From assembly GCF_014805625.2 (NCBI RefSeq), contig NW_023998574.1, positions 62,001 to 126,000 of the forward strand: 64,000 nt of DNA, given 5' to 3'. The notes under the pieces were generated by a model. It had not been told where the DNA came from. It searched no databases and worked only from the letters and a program-made list of their open reading frames with translations. The position numbers were made by a program, and so were the translations under genes. Of the stretch, positions 1 to 12,239 are shown one piece after another (the first letter of the stretch is position 1; the number at the start of each line of letters is the position of its first letter). The stretch is from Glossina fuscipes (Eukaryota > Arthropoda > Insecta > Diptera > Glossinidae).

Positions 1-650
1 AATACTGTAAGCGTCACTAATAACGTAAATAATAAGCTTAAATAAATTATTTTAATTAGCAAAAATTAATAACGATTTAAATAAACTAAAACTCGCAAAT
101 AATATAAGTCTTTTATGGTATTTATTTATTGAATATAATAAATTAGTTAAAAATAATATAAATTTAAAGTAATAAAATAATTTGCATTTTTCAAAGTTTC
201 AAAGCTTTTCATTTTGTACATATTTAAAAACTATGACTTTAAAAATTTAGATTAAAAATTCATTAGGATTAAATTCTTTTTAATTTTCATTTCAAGGGGA
301 ATTTAAAATTTTCTATAAAATTACGCGAAAAAAATATTCACCATATGTCAAAAAAATCCACGCAATCTTAGTCGTCATATCATCTTTATGGACGCTTCCA
401 ATTAATTGGGATTTGTATTAAGAGACATTTTCAACTCATCTTGTACGCCGGGAGGGTAAATACGATGCTTATTGTTTCCACTAGCTACTTCATACTCTGT
501 CATGTGTCGTCTTTCTATTTACTTCGATTTAGGGAAATCGCATTCACACCATATTTTCTTTCTTTTTGTGAAACTATGTTCCACTCGACTCTTCATTGTT
601 CAACTTGTTTTTTTTTTTGTTGAAATTTAGTTTCGGCCACAACTGTAAGA
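1..650. other. AT-rich sequence without recognisable gene
   Basis: Very AT-rich sequence with runs of A and T and scattered stops in all frames. A short open frame at 441-623 is phenylalanine/serine-rich with no recognisable motif, and I take it as chance. Nothing else is seen. Confidence 0.6.
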
Positions 651-975
651 ATTGTGTAAATTTTTTGTAGTGTAAATACCAGCAAAAAAAAACACAGAAT
701 AAAACAAGAATTATAAGTATTGAGGACTATCGGCTGTCTTCTGGCATTGTGATGGCTAAAACGGTCATAAAATTAGTTATTGCGCTTGCTTGTCATCGTT
801 ACCGACGGCTCTTTTCCAATGTCGCATTCAGAAGCAAATGTAACAACAAAACTCTTAAATATCAACTTTGCACTAAAACAGGACTACTAACTGAGGTAAA
901 CACAAAATAAGATGCAAAAAATACGACGTTGCGTTAAAAAATGGGGCAAATTAACGGTTAATTATTTATTTATAC
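650..975. repeat. Dispersed repeat, copy A (pairs with 13,140-13,450)
   Basis: This stretch aligns by eye with 13,140-13,450 in the same orientation. Shared landmarks in the same order are TCATAAAATT, GCTGTCATCGTT-like, CACATTC-GA-like, GCTAAAA-GG and a late TTAAAAAATGG. Identity is moderate with small gaps, so both copies are old. No coding frame is preserved. At its end (about 958-975) a TTATTTATTTA run may instead be the A-rich tail of the minus-strand retrotransposon remnant that follows. Confidence 0.5.
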
Positions 976-1479
976 TACACAGACATGGTTCAGCACGGAT
1001 TCAGACGAATTTAGACTATGTATTAGTGTTAAAGATTTAGTCTAGTTAAGATTGCAGATAAAAGAAAAAGAATCCTAAAATTATGCAAGGGAAGTGAGCG
1101 CGTCCATAACCATATAGACGATTATTTTAGTGCAAACATGCCAAAACACATGGCAAACAAAAATTAATCGTTTTAGTTTAAGTACGGTATCGGCAGTAAG
1201 CGGGTGTTAAGAAGAATAGCTTTAATGGAACATACGGGATCTGCTAAAGAGACTTAGTTATACACATCACTTCAATTTTTACAAGTGGGTTAAAAGGTTC
1301 ATAGTTGAATTTGCATTAGCTACATTTTATCAAAAGATAGATTCTTGACGAACATATTGGCAGTTAATCTCGTTTAGCAAAACAGGTAGTACCGGCTAAC
1401 CAAGATAGTAATGATTAAGACAAATCTACGTGTATTGAATGAAGATGAAGATATAAGTAGTAACCTATTTTTGTACTTT

Positions 1480-2330
1480 TTGAATTTTGGGACGTGTGGG
1501 TCCCAACAGAAATTGTTTTTGTAAATATTCAATTGAATCGATAGGTCGCAACGTGCTCATACATGCTCGTTTCGCAACGTAAGAACTATCAAATCCCTCC
1601 GCCCAGCATTTAATAAAGCCTACTAGTCTACTCTAGATCACAGTGTGTTCAATATGTAAGTTGAAGTGAAGTTTGTAGTCGAACGTCACACCAAGATCTA
1701 AGAAACCATCTACATGTTCCAGCTAGTAAAACTCAACAAAGTATTCCGTTATGAACGAATTTCATGTTGAAAATGCAAGATTCTTACATTTATTTTGATT
1801 TAATGTCGTAGCATTGAATGAGCGCCACGTTACGAGGCTATTGGAATCATCTTGGAGGAGAGGTGGGTATTAAAGGCCAAGAAACGACATCAGCGTACAT
1901 TAACATATAACACGATTTAATTGTTGATGACACATCATTAATGCATAAAGTGAGCAAAATGGATTCTAAGTGGCTGCTTTGACGGACAAAGTCTGAGGGA
2001 CTGAAATCTTACCAGAATGAAATCAATTGAAGAGCACCTTCAAAAATCTGTCTTCAAGTTCCGAGGAAAATCGGTTAATTAAATAGCGCGGAAAGCTTAA
2101 GCGGCACGCCATATTAACTAAAATCGGTGTAAGTGACTTCAAGGAGGTTCGCTGCGGATGACCTACCCGTCTTTTAAGAATGCGTGTGGGGTAGGAGCAA
2201 TAATTGACTTGATACCACGGCTAGTTCGAGGCGTTAAAATGAGCTCAAATAGTTCAGGTAATACACTAAGTTTCACAATGCCTCCGTAGTTTTCAACGAC
2301 GTGTCCGTTACCATCATTAGAAAGCAGGAA
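1480..2330 (-). pseudogene. Degenerate Jockey-type LINE reverse transcriptase
   Basis: Reverse-complement reading in shifting frames recovers the second half of a non-LTR reverse transcriptase. Near 1,985-2,000 there is a SGVPQGS-like block with a frameshift. Near 1,890 a YADV replaces the catalytic YADD. At about 1,690-1,720 DLGVTFDYKLHFNLHIEHT matches the post-catalytic block, followed by a GFIKCW-EGFD motif and, near 1,520-1,560, a SIEYLQKQF C-terminal motif. There are many stops and frameshifts and no usable start, so the copy is dead and old. The 3' untranslated part probably runs on to an A-rich tail (TTTATT on the plus strand) near 960. Homologous motifs recur at 5.2-7.4 kb and 20.6-23.7 kb, which supports the family assignment. 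Confidence 0.65.
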
Positions 2331-2639
2331 AACAAACCTTGCCTTTCAACAAAACGGAAAAGTACCTGTTTCATGGGAACGATTGAGAATGAAAGCCGTG
2401 GTGTCATGAAGTTCAACTGCACAATTTTTCATTCAGATAGGCCGTTGTAACGATGTCCAGTTGATGCAAGCTGACGTAAGTTGTACAAATTTACTAATGT
2501 GGTTAAGAAGTATTCCTTGTCGAAATGGATGATCATCACGTCACAACCTTAAAGGCAACGCCCACAATAAGACGCTGTAAACAAACCTTTTGGAAAGATT
2601 TTGCGGAGGAACAAACGGAGAAAGCTTTCTAAAAATTAA

Positions 2640-3890
2640 AGCGGAATCGCTGAACAACAAATATGAATAATGTTAAACAATTTTGGAATTCAAATATTTC
2701 CATTTTGCGTAATATTCATTTAAATATTAAAAATATATTCTATCAAATTTCACACATATAAATGCATAATAAAACTTTCAATAAATCGTAACCAATCGAG
2801 ATAAAAAATAATATGTTTAAATAATAACGAAGCTGATTCACTCTGCTCGCTTAAATATAAAATCTCGGGTCAAATTCACTAAAATTTATTTCGCAAAGGT
2901 ATTTTCTTATGTCTTTAAAAGTTTAAAATCACGGTTAAACCTAAGAAGCTGGAATGAGTAGATAATTTGGACAGGGATTATTTAAGTGCCAAGTGGATAC
3001 ATTAAAAATTCAATTCGCCATCCTTAAGTTCCTGCTTTGAGAAAAGAAAAAAATGTATATATATTTTGTGTCTATATGTATATGTATGTGTGTGTGTGTG
3101 TGTATATATGGATTTGTTTTATGTTTTTATATTTGTTTTTTAGCACATAAATAATTAAATTGTTGTTTTCTATATATACATATATATACATTTATCCAAT
3201 ACTTTCAATACTTCAATACTTTAACGTATAATCAATAACAGTTTTTTGGTTGGCTTATGAATTTATTGCTCAGCTTAATAGAAAAATAAATAAAACCAAA
3301 CAAAATGAACAGACAAAACAGTTTGACGCAACAAACTAAAAATCAGTGGTTTGTTTAAATATATAAAAATCACAAAAAAAAAATTTTTTTTTGGCGTTAC
3401 TCTGAATGACAGCCATTGTCAATAGCAGACAATTAAGTGTGCACTTGATGACAAAACAAATAAGTTTAATATATCTTATAGGAAAAAGCATTTATTAAAA
3501 ATTAATTTTTATAATTCTTCGCAATTTATGAAACATTATTTTTTTTCAATGTGTAATAATTGAATATTTTAATAAAATTTTTAATTATTTGCAGTTAAGA
3601 AATAGCCGGTTACAATATTTACTAGCCCAACCTAATGAGGCATTGCATCGACTCCATGTGACATATTTTCTTCTTAACCCTATTTTCTATGGTCTTTTAG
3701 TATTACTATTTATTTTATTAGCAACTATAGAACCACCCATAGGCCAATAGTCTTCGTTACATTAGTATAAAGCATGATCACAGAAAGAACTAAAATCTAT
3801 GCACATGATGACCGGGTTCCATCATGCACCATAATTATCGCCAGCTTCCCTGTTCGGACGAATTCATGTATTCAAAAATGAAGTCAACTT
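2640..3890. other. AT-rich intergenic sequence with microsatellites
   Basis: No coding signal. It holds a TG/TA dinucleotide tract at about 3,081-3,110, a TA-rich tract near 3,168-3,190, and A and T runs near 3,370-3,395. The rest is unassigned. Confidence 0.6.
3081..3110. repeat. (TG)n/(TA)n microsatellite
   Basis: Alternating TG dinucleotides at about 3,087-3,103, flanked on both sides by TATA/TATG units. Confidence 0.85.
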
Positions 3891-4080
3891 TCTCTTAAAT
3901 GTATTTAATAAGTCACGCAAGTATCTTAAAATCAGCGGCACCGCATTCTTTCAACTTTCAGATTAGATATGCACGGTATTACTGCAAAAACTTCTTACTC
4001 GAACCAGCCTATATAGAGCTAAAAAATATGTCTTTAGTCTTACTTGTGTGTAAAATACATTCTCCGGCATCCAAGAATTA

Positions 4081-4640
4081 TTACGGGCTAGGGTTTTTAA
4101 TATGTGGGACTCTGTCAAATGTTTTTGCTAAATCAAAAGAGCCAAGGACACAAATACTTCCCTTGTTAAGATTATTTTTGATAAGTTCAGCGTGGGAAAC
4201 CAAAAGAATATTACCATTATTGAAGTACAACTCAATTCGCTCCTTAAGAATGTACTCCCCTATTTTGGAGAGACAAGGTAGAATAATTATCGACCGAACA
4301 TTGGCATGTGCGTAAGACGAACCCTCTTTAGAGATGCGCATAACTCTGGTCATTTTTTGTAGGAAATGCAAAGGTCATGAATATGATGTTAAAGGTACAA
4401 TGACGTAACAGCTATTAAATGATTTTATATGTAAGGAAAGGTGAAACTCGCAAGTTTGATGGACATTAGAAGTCACATGTGAAAAGCCCTACAGAGTACA
4501 TTTTCATATACATTTTGGAAAGAAAACGGTATCTCTATCTCTGTGAAGTCAAGAAGTACAGGTAATGGTTCGCGGCCCGTTGAATGAAGAAGTCATTAAA
4601 TGCATTTACGTCCAGCGCATCGTGACCGTCCCTACTCTCG
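4081..4640 (-). pseudogene. LINE reverse transcriptase fragment
   Basis: The minus-strand frame at 4,081-4,371 reads as the N-terminal core of a non-LTR reverse transcriptase. An LPCLSKIGEYILKERIELYF block (the 'LP..SK..E' motif that precedes the active site) is followed by FDLAKTFDRV, matching the first catalytic motif (aspartate in FDLAK). Further upstream on the same strand, at about 4,580-4,640, a frame containing VNAFNDFFIQRA resembles the linker before the reverse transcriptase. The frame stops right after the first motif, so the VPQG and YADD blocks are absent. It differs enough from the neighbouring copies to be a different element or a much older one. Confidence 0.5.
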
Positions 4641-4845
4641 CAAAGTTGAGGCTTGATTCCTTACTTTTCTTCTCAAAGAGTCCACAGTATTACACGACTT
4701 GCAACAAATTCCCCAAACAGCAGCCGCTAACATGCGAAGGCAATGTTTATAAGCAATACCTCTAAGGGACATGACATGGAAAATATCAGGTGAAGGAGAC
4801 CAGCTGAAAATATTGCTAGCCGGTAAAGATACAGGATTAGGAATA

Positions 4846-6050
4846 AGATGTTATTTATTTATATGTATTTACCTACATAAATATCAGCTGACTTAGGCTA
4901 ATTGTGTACAATTATACAAGCGGCAGTAATTCAACATTAAAACGCGAAAATTCTTAGCCAAAAGCAATTGTATCTGTATCCATAAATTCACATTTCAATA
5001 AAATGTAACTGAAAAACACTTACCACCATCCCGGCTCTTTAAAACGGGTTTTCAGATTTCACCAAATCAACGCTTACTAATAGTCACGCTGAACAAATTT
5101 TTATTGATTATTATTTTCTAGGTATGACATTGGTAATGTAGGAGCCTTCAAAAAAATGTTTTTATACAAGTATTTAGTCGGATATATCATTTAGTGCATG
5201 AATCTTACTTAACTTCTTGGTAACAACCCTAAATGGAATAAATAATACGTAATTGCTTCTACATTGACTCAGCTTTGTCAACTGAAAGTTTTTAGAAGAC
5301 CGAAAAGGAGCATTTATGTAGATTTCACTCAATAAGGCCTTCGAATGAATAACTCTATTGATCAATTTTATCAAAAATGAGATCCCAATAGAGGTTTTTC
5401 CAGGGATGTTAGTGCTATGGGTGGTAATCTATCTTCATATAGCGGTAAGGTTACAAGAAGGTCCCTTGGTTCCTTAATACGAACAGCAGGAATTGTTTTG
5501 GAACTGTTTTGTAGCACATTCCAATACTGGTCGAACTAACACCACATACAATCTTTTCGTAATATATGGATCTTCGGTTTCATGAGCCCAGCTCTCAATG
5601 AATCCCAATGTGGATTTTGCCTTATTGGCAGTAGATAAAATATGTAGGTTAGAACGTTCTCTAGAGAAAGGTTAAACGTTATTGCCAGTCCACGACTCCG
5701 TCCGGGCCTAAAAAAAAGTCAAATTCAATGATTTTATACCCTGACGAAGTTTATCATTAGAAATAATCCTTTTTAAGAATATAAATCATATCTTTTAATT
5801 CATACGGAGAGAATTCCATACGGTCGTTACTATCACCGTGGTAGTTAGGTTGAAAGAATTCAGCCACAGTTTGCGAAATTTTTTGACCGTTAGAGGACTC
5901 TCTAGGAGGACTCTCTAGGACCTTAAATGATACCCGCGTAGAAATTGCAGAGATTCGCCTTTTTGAATTCACAAATTTGGAAAAACATTTTGGGTTCGAT
6001 GTAAATGAGAGTTTCACCATTAGGATATAGCTTAGGTAATACAATTGGTA
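4846..6050 (-). pseudogene. Jockey-type LINE copy lacking its catalytic core
   Basis: Read on the minus strand, 5,757-6,044 encodes the linker between endonuclease and reverse transcriptase (motif NPKCFSKFVNSKRR, then a QTVAEFFQ block). The next recognisable part, at about 5,480-5,660, is already the C-terminal region (STLGFIESWAHE, DPYITKRLYVVLVRPVLE). At 5,174-5,374 the last block (FRSSKNFQLTKLSQCRSNY) matches the C-terminus of the 20.6-23.7 kb element. The whole catalytic core is therefore missing: an internal deletion plus several frameshifts. A 13-bp tandem duplication sits at 5,894-5,919. The 3' end is probably the TTATTTATTTA run at 4,848-4,862, an A-rich tail in reverse. The copy is dead. 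Confidence 0.65.
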
Positions 6051-6178
6051 GAGATGTTTAAATCTATAGAATTAATATTATATATCATAAAGAATTCCGT
6101 CAAGGAACTCAAGTTAACAGTCAACTGAATTAAAGAGGTACGGGGGACCAAAGTGAACCCCAAGTATATAACTAATAA

Positions 6179-7495
6179 TTACACCAGCATTGATTTTCTT
6201 AAATGTTTATAACCCTCGTGCTTTTGACTAGAAGCGATAAAAAGTTTCGCTCGATCGCTTCTGGACATATTTCGCCTCGGTAGTCGGAAAGTAAGACTAG
6301 ATATGCGTCCTTTTAGCCAAATTTGGCTTATAACGAACATATCGAATCCATTACCGCACGCCAAGAGGACACCCCGTTCATCATGATTCGAAGATGTGTT
6401 AGAGTAGCTGATACTCTTACAGTACATGTGGGAAATCTTCAAGCTAAGGAAAGTACATAACGTTTTAAATCTACCTTTCCCAAGTGACGGTAAGAATAAT
6501 AGAAGCAACCTATTTTCATAGAGTGGAAGAGAGGCAATCGCATCTCAACCCAAATTCCTAAGCGCAAACAGCACTAATTGCTTTTGAACACATTCAATTG
6601 AATTTACATGGCACCTATATGAAGGAGACCACACAACAGAGGCATACTCAAGTATTGGTCTAACTAAACACATGTACATGCCTTTTCGTAATATAAGGAT
6701 CATGAAGCTCTTTGGACCACCTCTCTATAAAACCAAGCGCGGACCTAGCTTTGCTTATCGAGAGCTCAATATGCAAGTTGAAACGTAACCTATGGTCAAA
6801 TAGAACGCCTGAATCTGTGATCGAATCGACGTCCTCCCACTTATGCGAATCTATGAAATACTGAGTAATGAATGACTTTCTTCTTGAGAAAGAAAGCTTC
6901 TTACATTTATTTATGTTTAGTTTCAGAGGATTCGAAAAGCGATTCTACGGAAAAGGAAGAAAGCAGTTTCACATCATCAACAAACATTATAAGATCTGAC
7001 TGTATTTAATCACCGAGGGTAAATCATCAATGTATAAATTAAATAAAATGGGTGCTAAGTGGCTGCCTTGAGGTACGCCAGAAGTCACATGGAATTCATC
7101 CGAGGTAATGAAGTTAAACAAAATCCTGATCTATTGTGCAGACAAGAGCTTAAACCACTTCAATAAACAGAAAGGGAAGCCAGAGGCTTGGAGTTTAAGA
7201 ATGAGAATAGTTAACTAAATCGAACACTTTGCTAAAATCAGTGTATATGACAACATTAATGCGAGCGCCACTAGAAAAAGCCCTGAAAAATGAGAAGTAA
7301 GTAAACTCTTAAAAGATCGATGAACATAGATCTTCCTTTCCGAAAGCCATATTGGACACGAGAAGGTGCAGAACATGAAAATTTTGTACTGCAAGCAGAC
7401 AATTTCTGCTGAGAACTTTTTCTAGGAGGACCTTACCTGCAAACAAACCCTGCGCCAAAGAAACCCTCCCTCCTTCTACTCCCATCTCCATCTCT
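6179..7495 (-). pseudogene. Degenerate Jockey-type LINE reverse transcriptase, longest minus-strand copy
   Basis: On the minus strand the order of blocks is that of a complete non-LTR reverse transcriptase. At about 7,340-7,380 there is a QYGFRKGRSM-like motif. Near 7,230-7,250 IYTDFSKVFDLVN carries the first catalytic aspartate. At about 7,050-7,095 VTSGVPQGSHLAPILFNLYI is followed by a stop and FVDDVKLL near 6,975 (the YADD box). At about 6,735-6,790 comes NLHIE...ALGFIERWSKE, then DPYITKR and, across a frameshift, LVRPILEYASVVWSPS near 6,650. The C-terminal frame runs 6,179-6,508. At least three frameshifts and several stops interrupt it. It shares orientation and family with the copy just downstream (4.85-6.05 kb), but the parts overlap, so these are two insertions and not one broken element. 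Confidence 0.75.
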
Positions 7496-8293
7496 TCTTA
7501 ACCCAAAAATTTGAAGCTTTTCCTATATTACTACTATATTTTTTAGCGAGACATTATTATATTTATGGAATTTTGAATTATGTGAGAGCATGGAATTTTG
7601 AATTATGTAAGTGTCAAAATTATAGAGTATACTCTCATATGATTCAAAAATATTTGCGCATTTGCATCACACAAAATTTTTTTTTAAAATACCTCGGGGG
7701 CAACCGATCGTCAGCATTACGTCCCTTTCTACTAACTAGTAGAAAGGCCCACACTATTATTTCGGATCAATTATTTCATCAATCAACCATTGCACGCCGT
7801 TCCTTATTATGGTGCATTTCACATATTTATACTTCGTATTGGACAAAAAAAAATATTGAAATTGTGTTGCTATTTTTACTTGAACAAAAATGCTAAGCCA
7901 TACAATAAAGGTTCTTGCACAAACTAAACCTTAAAATGTAATTCTGACAATGAACACCAAACTGTAAGAATATTTTATGATATCAAAGAGAACGAATAGT
8001 ATATACAGAAAAATGAAGAGAGAAAAGTAAGAAACAAGATTGACTAAGAAATTTTTCAAAATGAGTAGACATAAGTAAATGAATAAAAATTCCAAAAAAC
8101 ATATCGAAATAAAAGCTAGGAAAATCAGACATTTCTATATTATTATTATTAGACAATGAGATATTTCTAGATTTTTATTATTAGACAATGAGATATTTAT
8201 AGACTAGACTACGGATTGGTGAAAATAAACAACAGAAAGTCTACCAGTGAGGAGTGGAGTGGGGAATCGCGCCTATTAGAGGCGGATTAGTAA
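7496..8293. other. AT-rich sequence with a 32-bp tandem duplication
   Basis: No recognised protein. The plus-strand open frame at 7,573-7,896 has no motif. At about 8,140-8,204 the segment TTATTAGACAATGAGATATT occurs twice with a 32-bp offset. The rest is unassigned. Confidence 0.5.
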
Positions 8294-8569
8294 TTAAGCG
8301 GTTTCAATGCCGACGACATTACTTATGTAGGACAAGACGAGGTTAATGTTGGCTGCGATGAGGAAGTAGGTGCATCGGAAATTTCTTCACTGAAACAAGC
8401 GAAAAAACGGACACTGAAGTATTTTGCAGATATCTTGCATATACGTTGTAAAAAATGTTTGACTTTATTAATCAAGCGACACTTTGCTGCAGGAAATCTG
8501 GCCGAAATTTTCACACAACATAAAACTTGTAGCGCAGAATCACCATGTTTACAAGCCTCAAGCTCTTGA
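8294..8569 (+). other. Unrecognised open frame without ATG
   Basis: An uninterrupted plus-strand frame of 91 codons runs from just after a TAA to a TGA at 8,567-8,569, with no methionine. The product begins with an acidic stretch (DEVNVGCDEEVGASE), then a basic leucine-rich part (KQAKKRTLKYFADILHIRCK), and is richer in GC than its flanks. I do not recognise a family. It could be a host or transposon exon fragment, or chance. The minus-strand open frame over the same bases is probably its shadow. Confidence 0.2.
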
Positions 8570-8579
8570 AATATATCGG

Positions 8580-10560
8580 TAACAGTACGAAATATAGATA
8601 GAAAATTACAGTGAAAATAAACTAGGTGTCAGGAAACTTATTTTTGATAAAATTATTGGTGAAATGGAAGATTGACTATTTACAGCCGATGATCGAAGCG
8701 AACATACAGTCTGCTTACTAGTCTTTAGGTCAGAAGCCAAAAAGGACGGCTGTTGGTCTTAGAGGCCGCCTTGTTTTGTTTCTTTCTCGGTGAGACGTAC
8801 CAGTTGAGTCGTCTTTCGTCAAATCGACCGTGTCAGCAGCACTTATCCCTTTAATTTTATTGTAAAAGATAAATTTTACTTCGGCGTTTACTTCGTTACC
8901 ACAACTCTAATATGACACTAAAACATAAATTACGTGCACGTGCTGAAAGGTTAAGATCAATAATTTGTATGCGACTACACTGGAAAACTATAAACGATAA
9001 ATCAACTCTGAATTTATAATAAATCAAAAGCGTTCATTACAAAAACAAAAATCATTATCAGAATCAGATCATCTGTGCTATGTTTGATATTAGACAATTT
9101 TTATACACAGTTAATATAATTCGTTTTCGCTGGTAGCCTAAAATATGAATATTCTGCAACAAATGTTTAGTGCTTTGCATTTAGATAACGGTATCAACAA
9201 TTCTGCGTAGAAAATATGAACAAATTTAATATTAGTTATGTTCGAAACGTTTGTATTGAGTAATTGAAAGCCTTTTAATAACTAAGTAGAACGATAAAGT
9301 AAGTATATCATATCAGAGTGGAAGGAGAGAATTGCAATTTTTGTATACGTTTCAACAGTTGAATGTTGAGTTTGCGTTTGTTATTCAACCTATTCGGCTG
9401 TTGGCGCAAAAACTTCACTGATGCATTTATTAGTTTTAGAAACTGTAAATACAAACAACAAAAAGGGAAATTTATTTTAAAGTACCTGAAATTCAATACT
9501 GAAAATGGTCGAAAATTCATACGATTTTAACTCCTTCTCTTAATGCAAGAAACTAAAGGCAAAAAGAGATCAGCCAGAAAAGCAAATTGAATCAGTTATT
9601 TGAAAATGGTCAATATATTGGAAACTTCTATCTTAGAGTAAAGTTTGTTGCTTAGTTTAGACATCAAAATGGTATAAGTACGAAATTTGCAAAAATCATT
9701 TTTTGCGGTCAGAAGAAGCAATAACCTCGAAATTGTAGAAAGTGATTTTTTTATTGTTGTTGGAACACAATACTGTTATGTGAGTTATTAAGGACTAAAC
9801 GTTCAAAAAAGTATGAAAGTTTTCTAGAATTGAAACTTTCGATTTCTATATGCCCACGGCAAAAGCTATATTACGTCAAATTGGTAGCTTATAGAATACG
9901 TAAGAAAATGCACATATATTCTCAATTTAACGGAATAACAAATTCGAGTAATTCAAATCCATCTGTTCGCGCTGGGCAACAGCCATCCTTGGTGAAAATA
10001 GCCACCCCTTCGTTAGCATGTTTCACAAATTAGCTCTGGCTTTGTTAATATATACATATATTTGATTTCTTTACGCGCGACTCATAATAAAAACAGGTGA
10101 AATCATAATAATCGCAATTCAACTTTCGCAAAAGCCAACTTTCTTGGAAGCTTCAAATAATTTTAAATCATAAGGAATTCGAGGATTGGCTTTCATTTAG
10201 TCCGCTTTAAACTTTTCATTGCTCCAGAAGTATTTCTCTTTTCGAGCTTGTGAGCATTTTAAATGCAATATCCCAGCAAGTTGTGTAAACGAAACTAGTT
10301 AACTTGTGTTATATGTGCGGCGAAATGGATGTCCAAGTTTTCAATTTTTAATATAATGTTCGTAAAAATTCTTTTTTTATATTTTCTTTCGATATTTTTA
10401 AATTTTTCTTTCGCAATTATTCATTTCGTACAACTTTTTTGTGCATTTGTGAAATGGCTTCGATTTTTTGCTGGCTTTTTTCCTTTACATAGTTTATAAA
10501 AAAAGTACCATGTATGGGGAATAGAGAGAGAGCACAGAGTTGTTCAATTAATTGCAACAC
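8580..10560. other. Unassigned AT-rich sequence
   Basis: Only short frames with no motif are seen (for example 9,308-9,520 and 9,830-10,033). No repeat partner was noticed inside the window. Confidence 0.5.
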
Positions 10561-10569
10561 TTCGATGAA

Positions 10570-10675
10570 TAAGAAGTTTTCCTCGCAAAATCTGTTATGG
10601 TAGTAAAAATTTCGTCGCAAAATCTGTTAAAATGTAGAAATTTTCTGGCCAAATCTCTTATATGAGATATTTTCT
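10570..10675. repeat. Short imperfect direct repeats (CGCAAAATCTGTTA units)
   Basis: The phrase TCGCAAAATCTGTTA occurs at about 10,585 and again at about 10,615, with a diverged third form (GGCCAAATCTCTTA) near 10,647. Spacing is about 31-33 bases, so this is a decayed three-unit tandem repeat. Confidence 0.55.
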
Positions 10676-11264
10676 GTGGAACGTGTAAATGCCTCGGACG
10701 TCGCCTAGCCAATTTAGAAATGCAAATATTAGCTTTTACGAAATTATAAATTGGAATATATACAACCATCCCACTAAACTGGTTTGTACTTAACGAGTGA
10801 TATAAATGTTAGTTTTGTCCCATTGGAAGAAAATTTTCATAACCAAATTCAGGTTTTTTTAATGGTTTTTGCGAGTGAAAATGGTAGCATAAACTCGATA
10901 ATACAAAAATTATAGCACTTGTATTTTGGGCCCAAATTGGCAATTAAGATGAAAACTTGGCGCCTAATAGATGTTGAAGTAATTATGCGAGTCATTATCA
11001 TCATCTGTCAGGGGGTAGAGATCGTTTAATGGGCCATAGGCCCACGTAACTAGCTGTAATTTTTTTTTTAGTAGCTCCTATTACAGAAAAAAAGAGGATA
11101 TAATTATACAATATCCAAATGTCACAATGATATATATGTCCCTAACGCACAGGAAAAATACACACACCACGACTTCGAAGAAGATATGTGTGGTAATGAA
11201 AATATCGATCACCCATAGACATCATGATATCGCGATTCCGTGCCAGAAACATTCAGTACCCAAT

Positions 11265-11990
11265 TACACAAAATTATTCAAAAGGAACTAAATGTTCTCA
11301 TAGATGATTTGGACTTGCTTAAAGGGAAGTCAAAATTGCTAGCATCTCGCTTATAACAGAGAATTTAGTAGAAGAAAAGGTTAAAGTGTTTGCTTATAGA
11401 AGTTTGCAGAAAGACTTGACCTTATTCAATGCAAGACACCTGGAGTGTCTGTAAGAAGCTATTAAAGGAAACTATAGATCGTGAAAATTGAAATGGCAGA
11501 TTTGTGGAGAGTTTTTGCGATCTTCTCAGATATGAAGCAAGGCTACGCAGAATGTGGTTGCTTTCTTGGTGGGGAAGAAAAGTATATCTTTTGAGCCGGG
11601 AACAAGAAACATCACTAATGTACCAGGTCAGGTCATTTTAGCCTCATATAAAAGTGAACCTTGTAAAAATTTAAAAAGTGAGCTAAGTATTTATTTACCA
11701 TAAAGAATAAAAATTTGATTCCAGAATTAAAGGTGATGACAAACCTGCATGCACTTCTTTAAGAATGGTAACAGTAAATGCTCCGGGAAACAAAAAAGAG
11801 CAGCTTACTTCAAAGACTATTTCATGCATCATGCATTTGCGCTGTAGTCCAATAAATGCCAAATTCGGAGGGCGATGTCATCAAGAAATTTCGAACGTGA
11901 GGAAGAAATATCAAAGAGTTTTTGGCAGACCATTGCTGGACGATGAAATGAAACGTAGCAGAATGGAACTACAAGAGGTGTGTTAGATCA
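11265..11990 (+). pseudogene. Decayed copy of an unnamed arthropod multicopy gene
   Basis: Several short plus-strand frames resemble, in the right order, a large protein of unknown function that I recall as multicopy in arthropod genomes. LNVLIDDLDLLKGKSKLLAS is at about 11,288-11,350. A KWQICGEFL block at about 11,490-11,525 is followed, in another frame, by GYAECGCFLGG near 11,545-11,575. At 11,875-11,985 HQEISNVRKKYQRVFGRPL matches the 'HQDI..ME.RYQG.W...ML' region near the C-terminus. Between them there are multiple stops, frameshifts and missing stretches. The assignment rests on memory of the family's motif order and is not certain. No function is claimed. The flanks carry no recognisable transposon ends. 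Confidence 0.35.
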
Positions 11991-12020
11991 CGTAACAAGG
12001 ATAAATCGTGCATAATGTGG

Positions 12021-12052
12021 GTTTTATTTATTTATTTATTCATTCATTCACA
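12021..12052 (-). repeat. (TTTA)n tract, possible LINE A-rich tail on minus strand
   Basis: A TTTATTTATTTATTTATTCATTCATTC run resembles the reversed A-rich tails of the minus-strand LINE copies near 960 and 4,850. No coding remnant lies next to it, so a simple microsatellite is equally possible. Confidence 0.35.
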
Positions 12053-12239
12053 CGTGAAATGCAATATAAGAATATAATAATAATCAAATTAAATATACTC
12101 TTAAAAATAAATCTTATTATCATTATTATTATTACACGTTAAGACTTAACTTTAAAACTTGCGAAAAATAAAGAAAAAAATACGAACACAATCAATGGTA
12201 AAATAAACAATAATAAAATATAAACAAGAAAAAAAAAAA

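Noticed and set aside
441..623. Short open frame of 60 codons
   Set aside because: Phenylalanine- and serine-rich with a terminal poly-F from a T run; no motif. Consistent with chance in AT-rich DNA.
3899..4315. 138-residue plus-strand open frame
   Set aside because: It overlaps the minus-strand frame carrying reverse transcriptase motifs (LPCLSKI..E and FDLAKTFDRV), so it is the shadow of that remnant.
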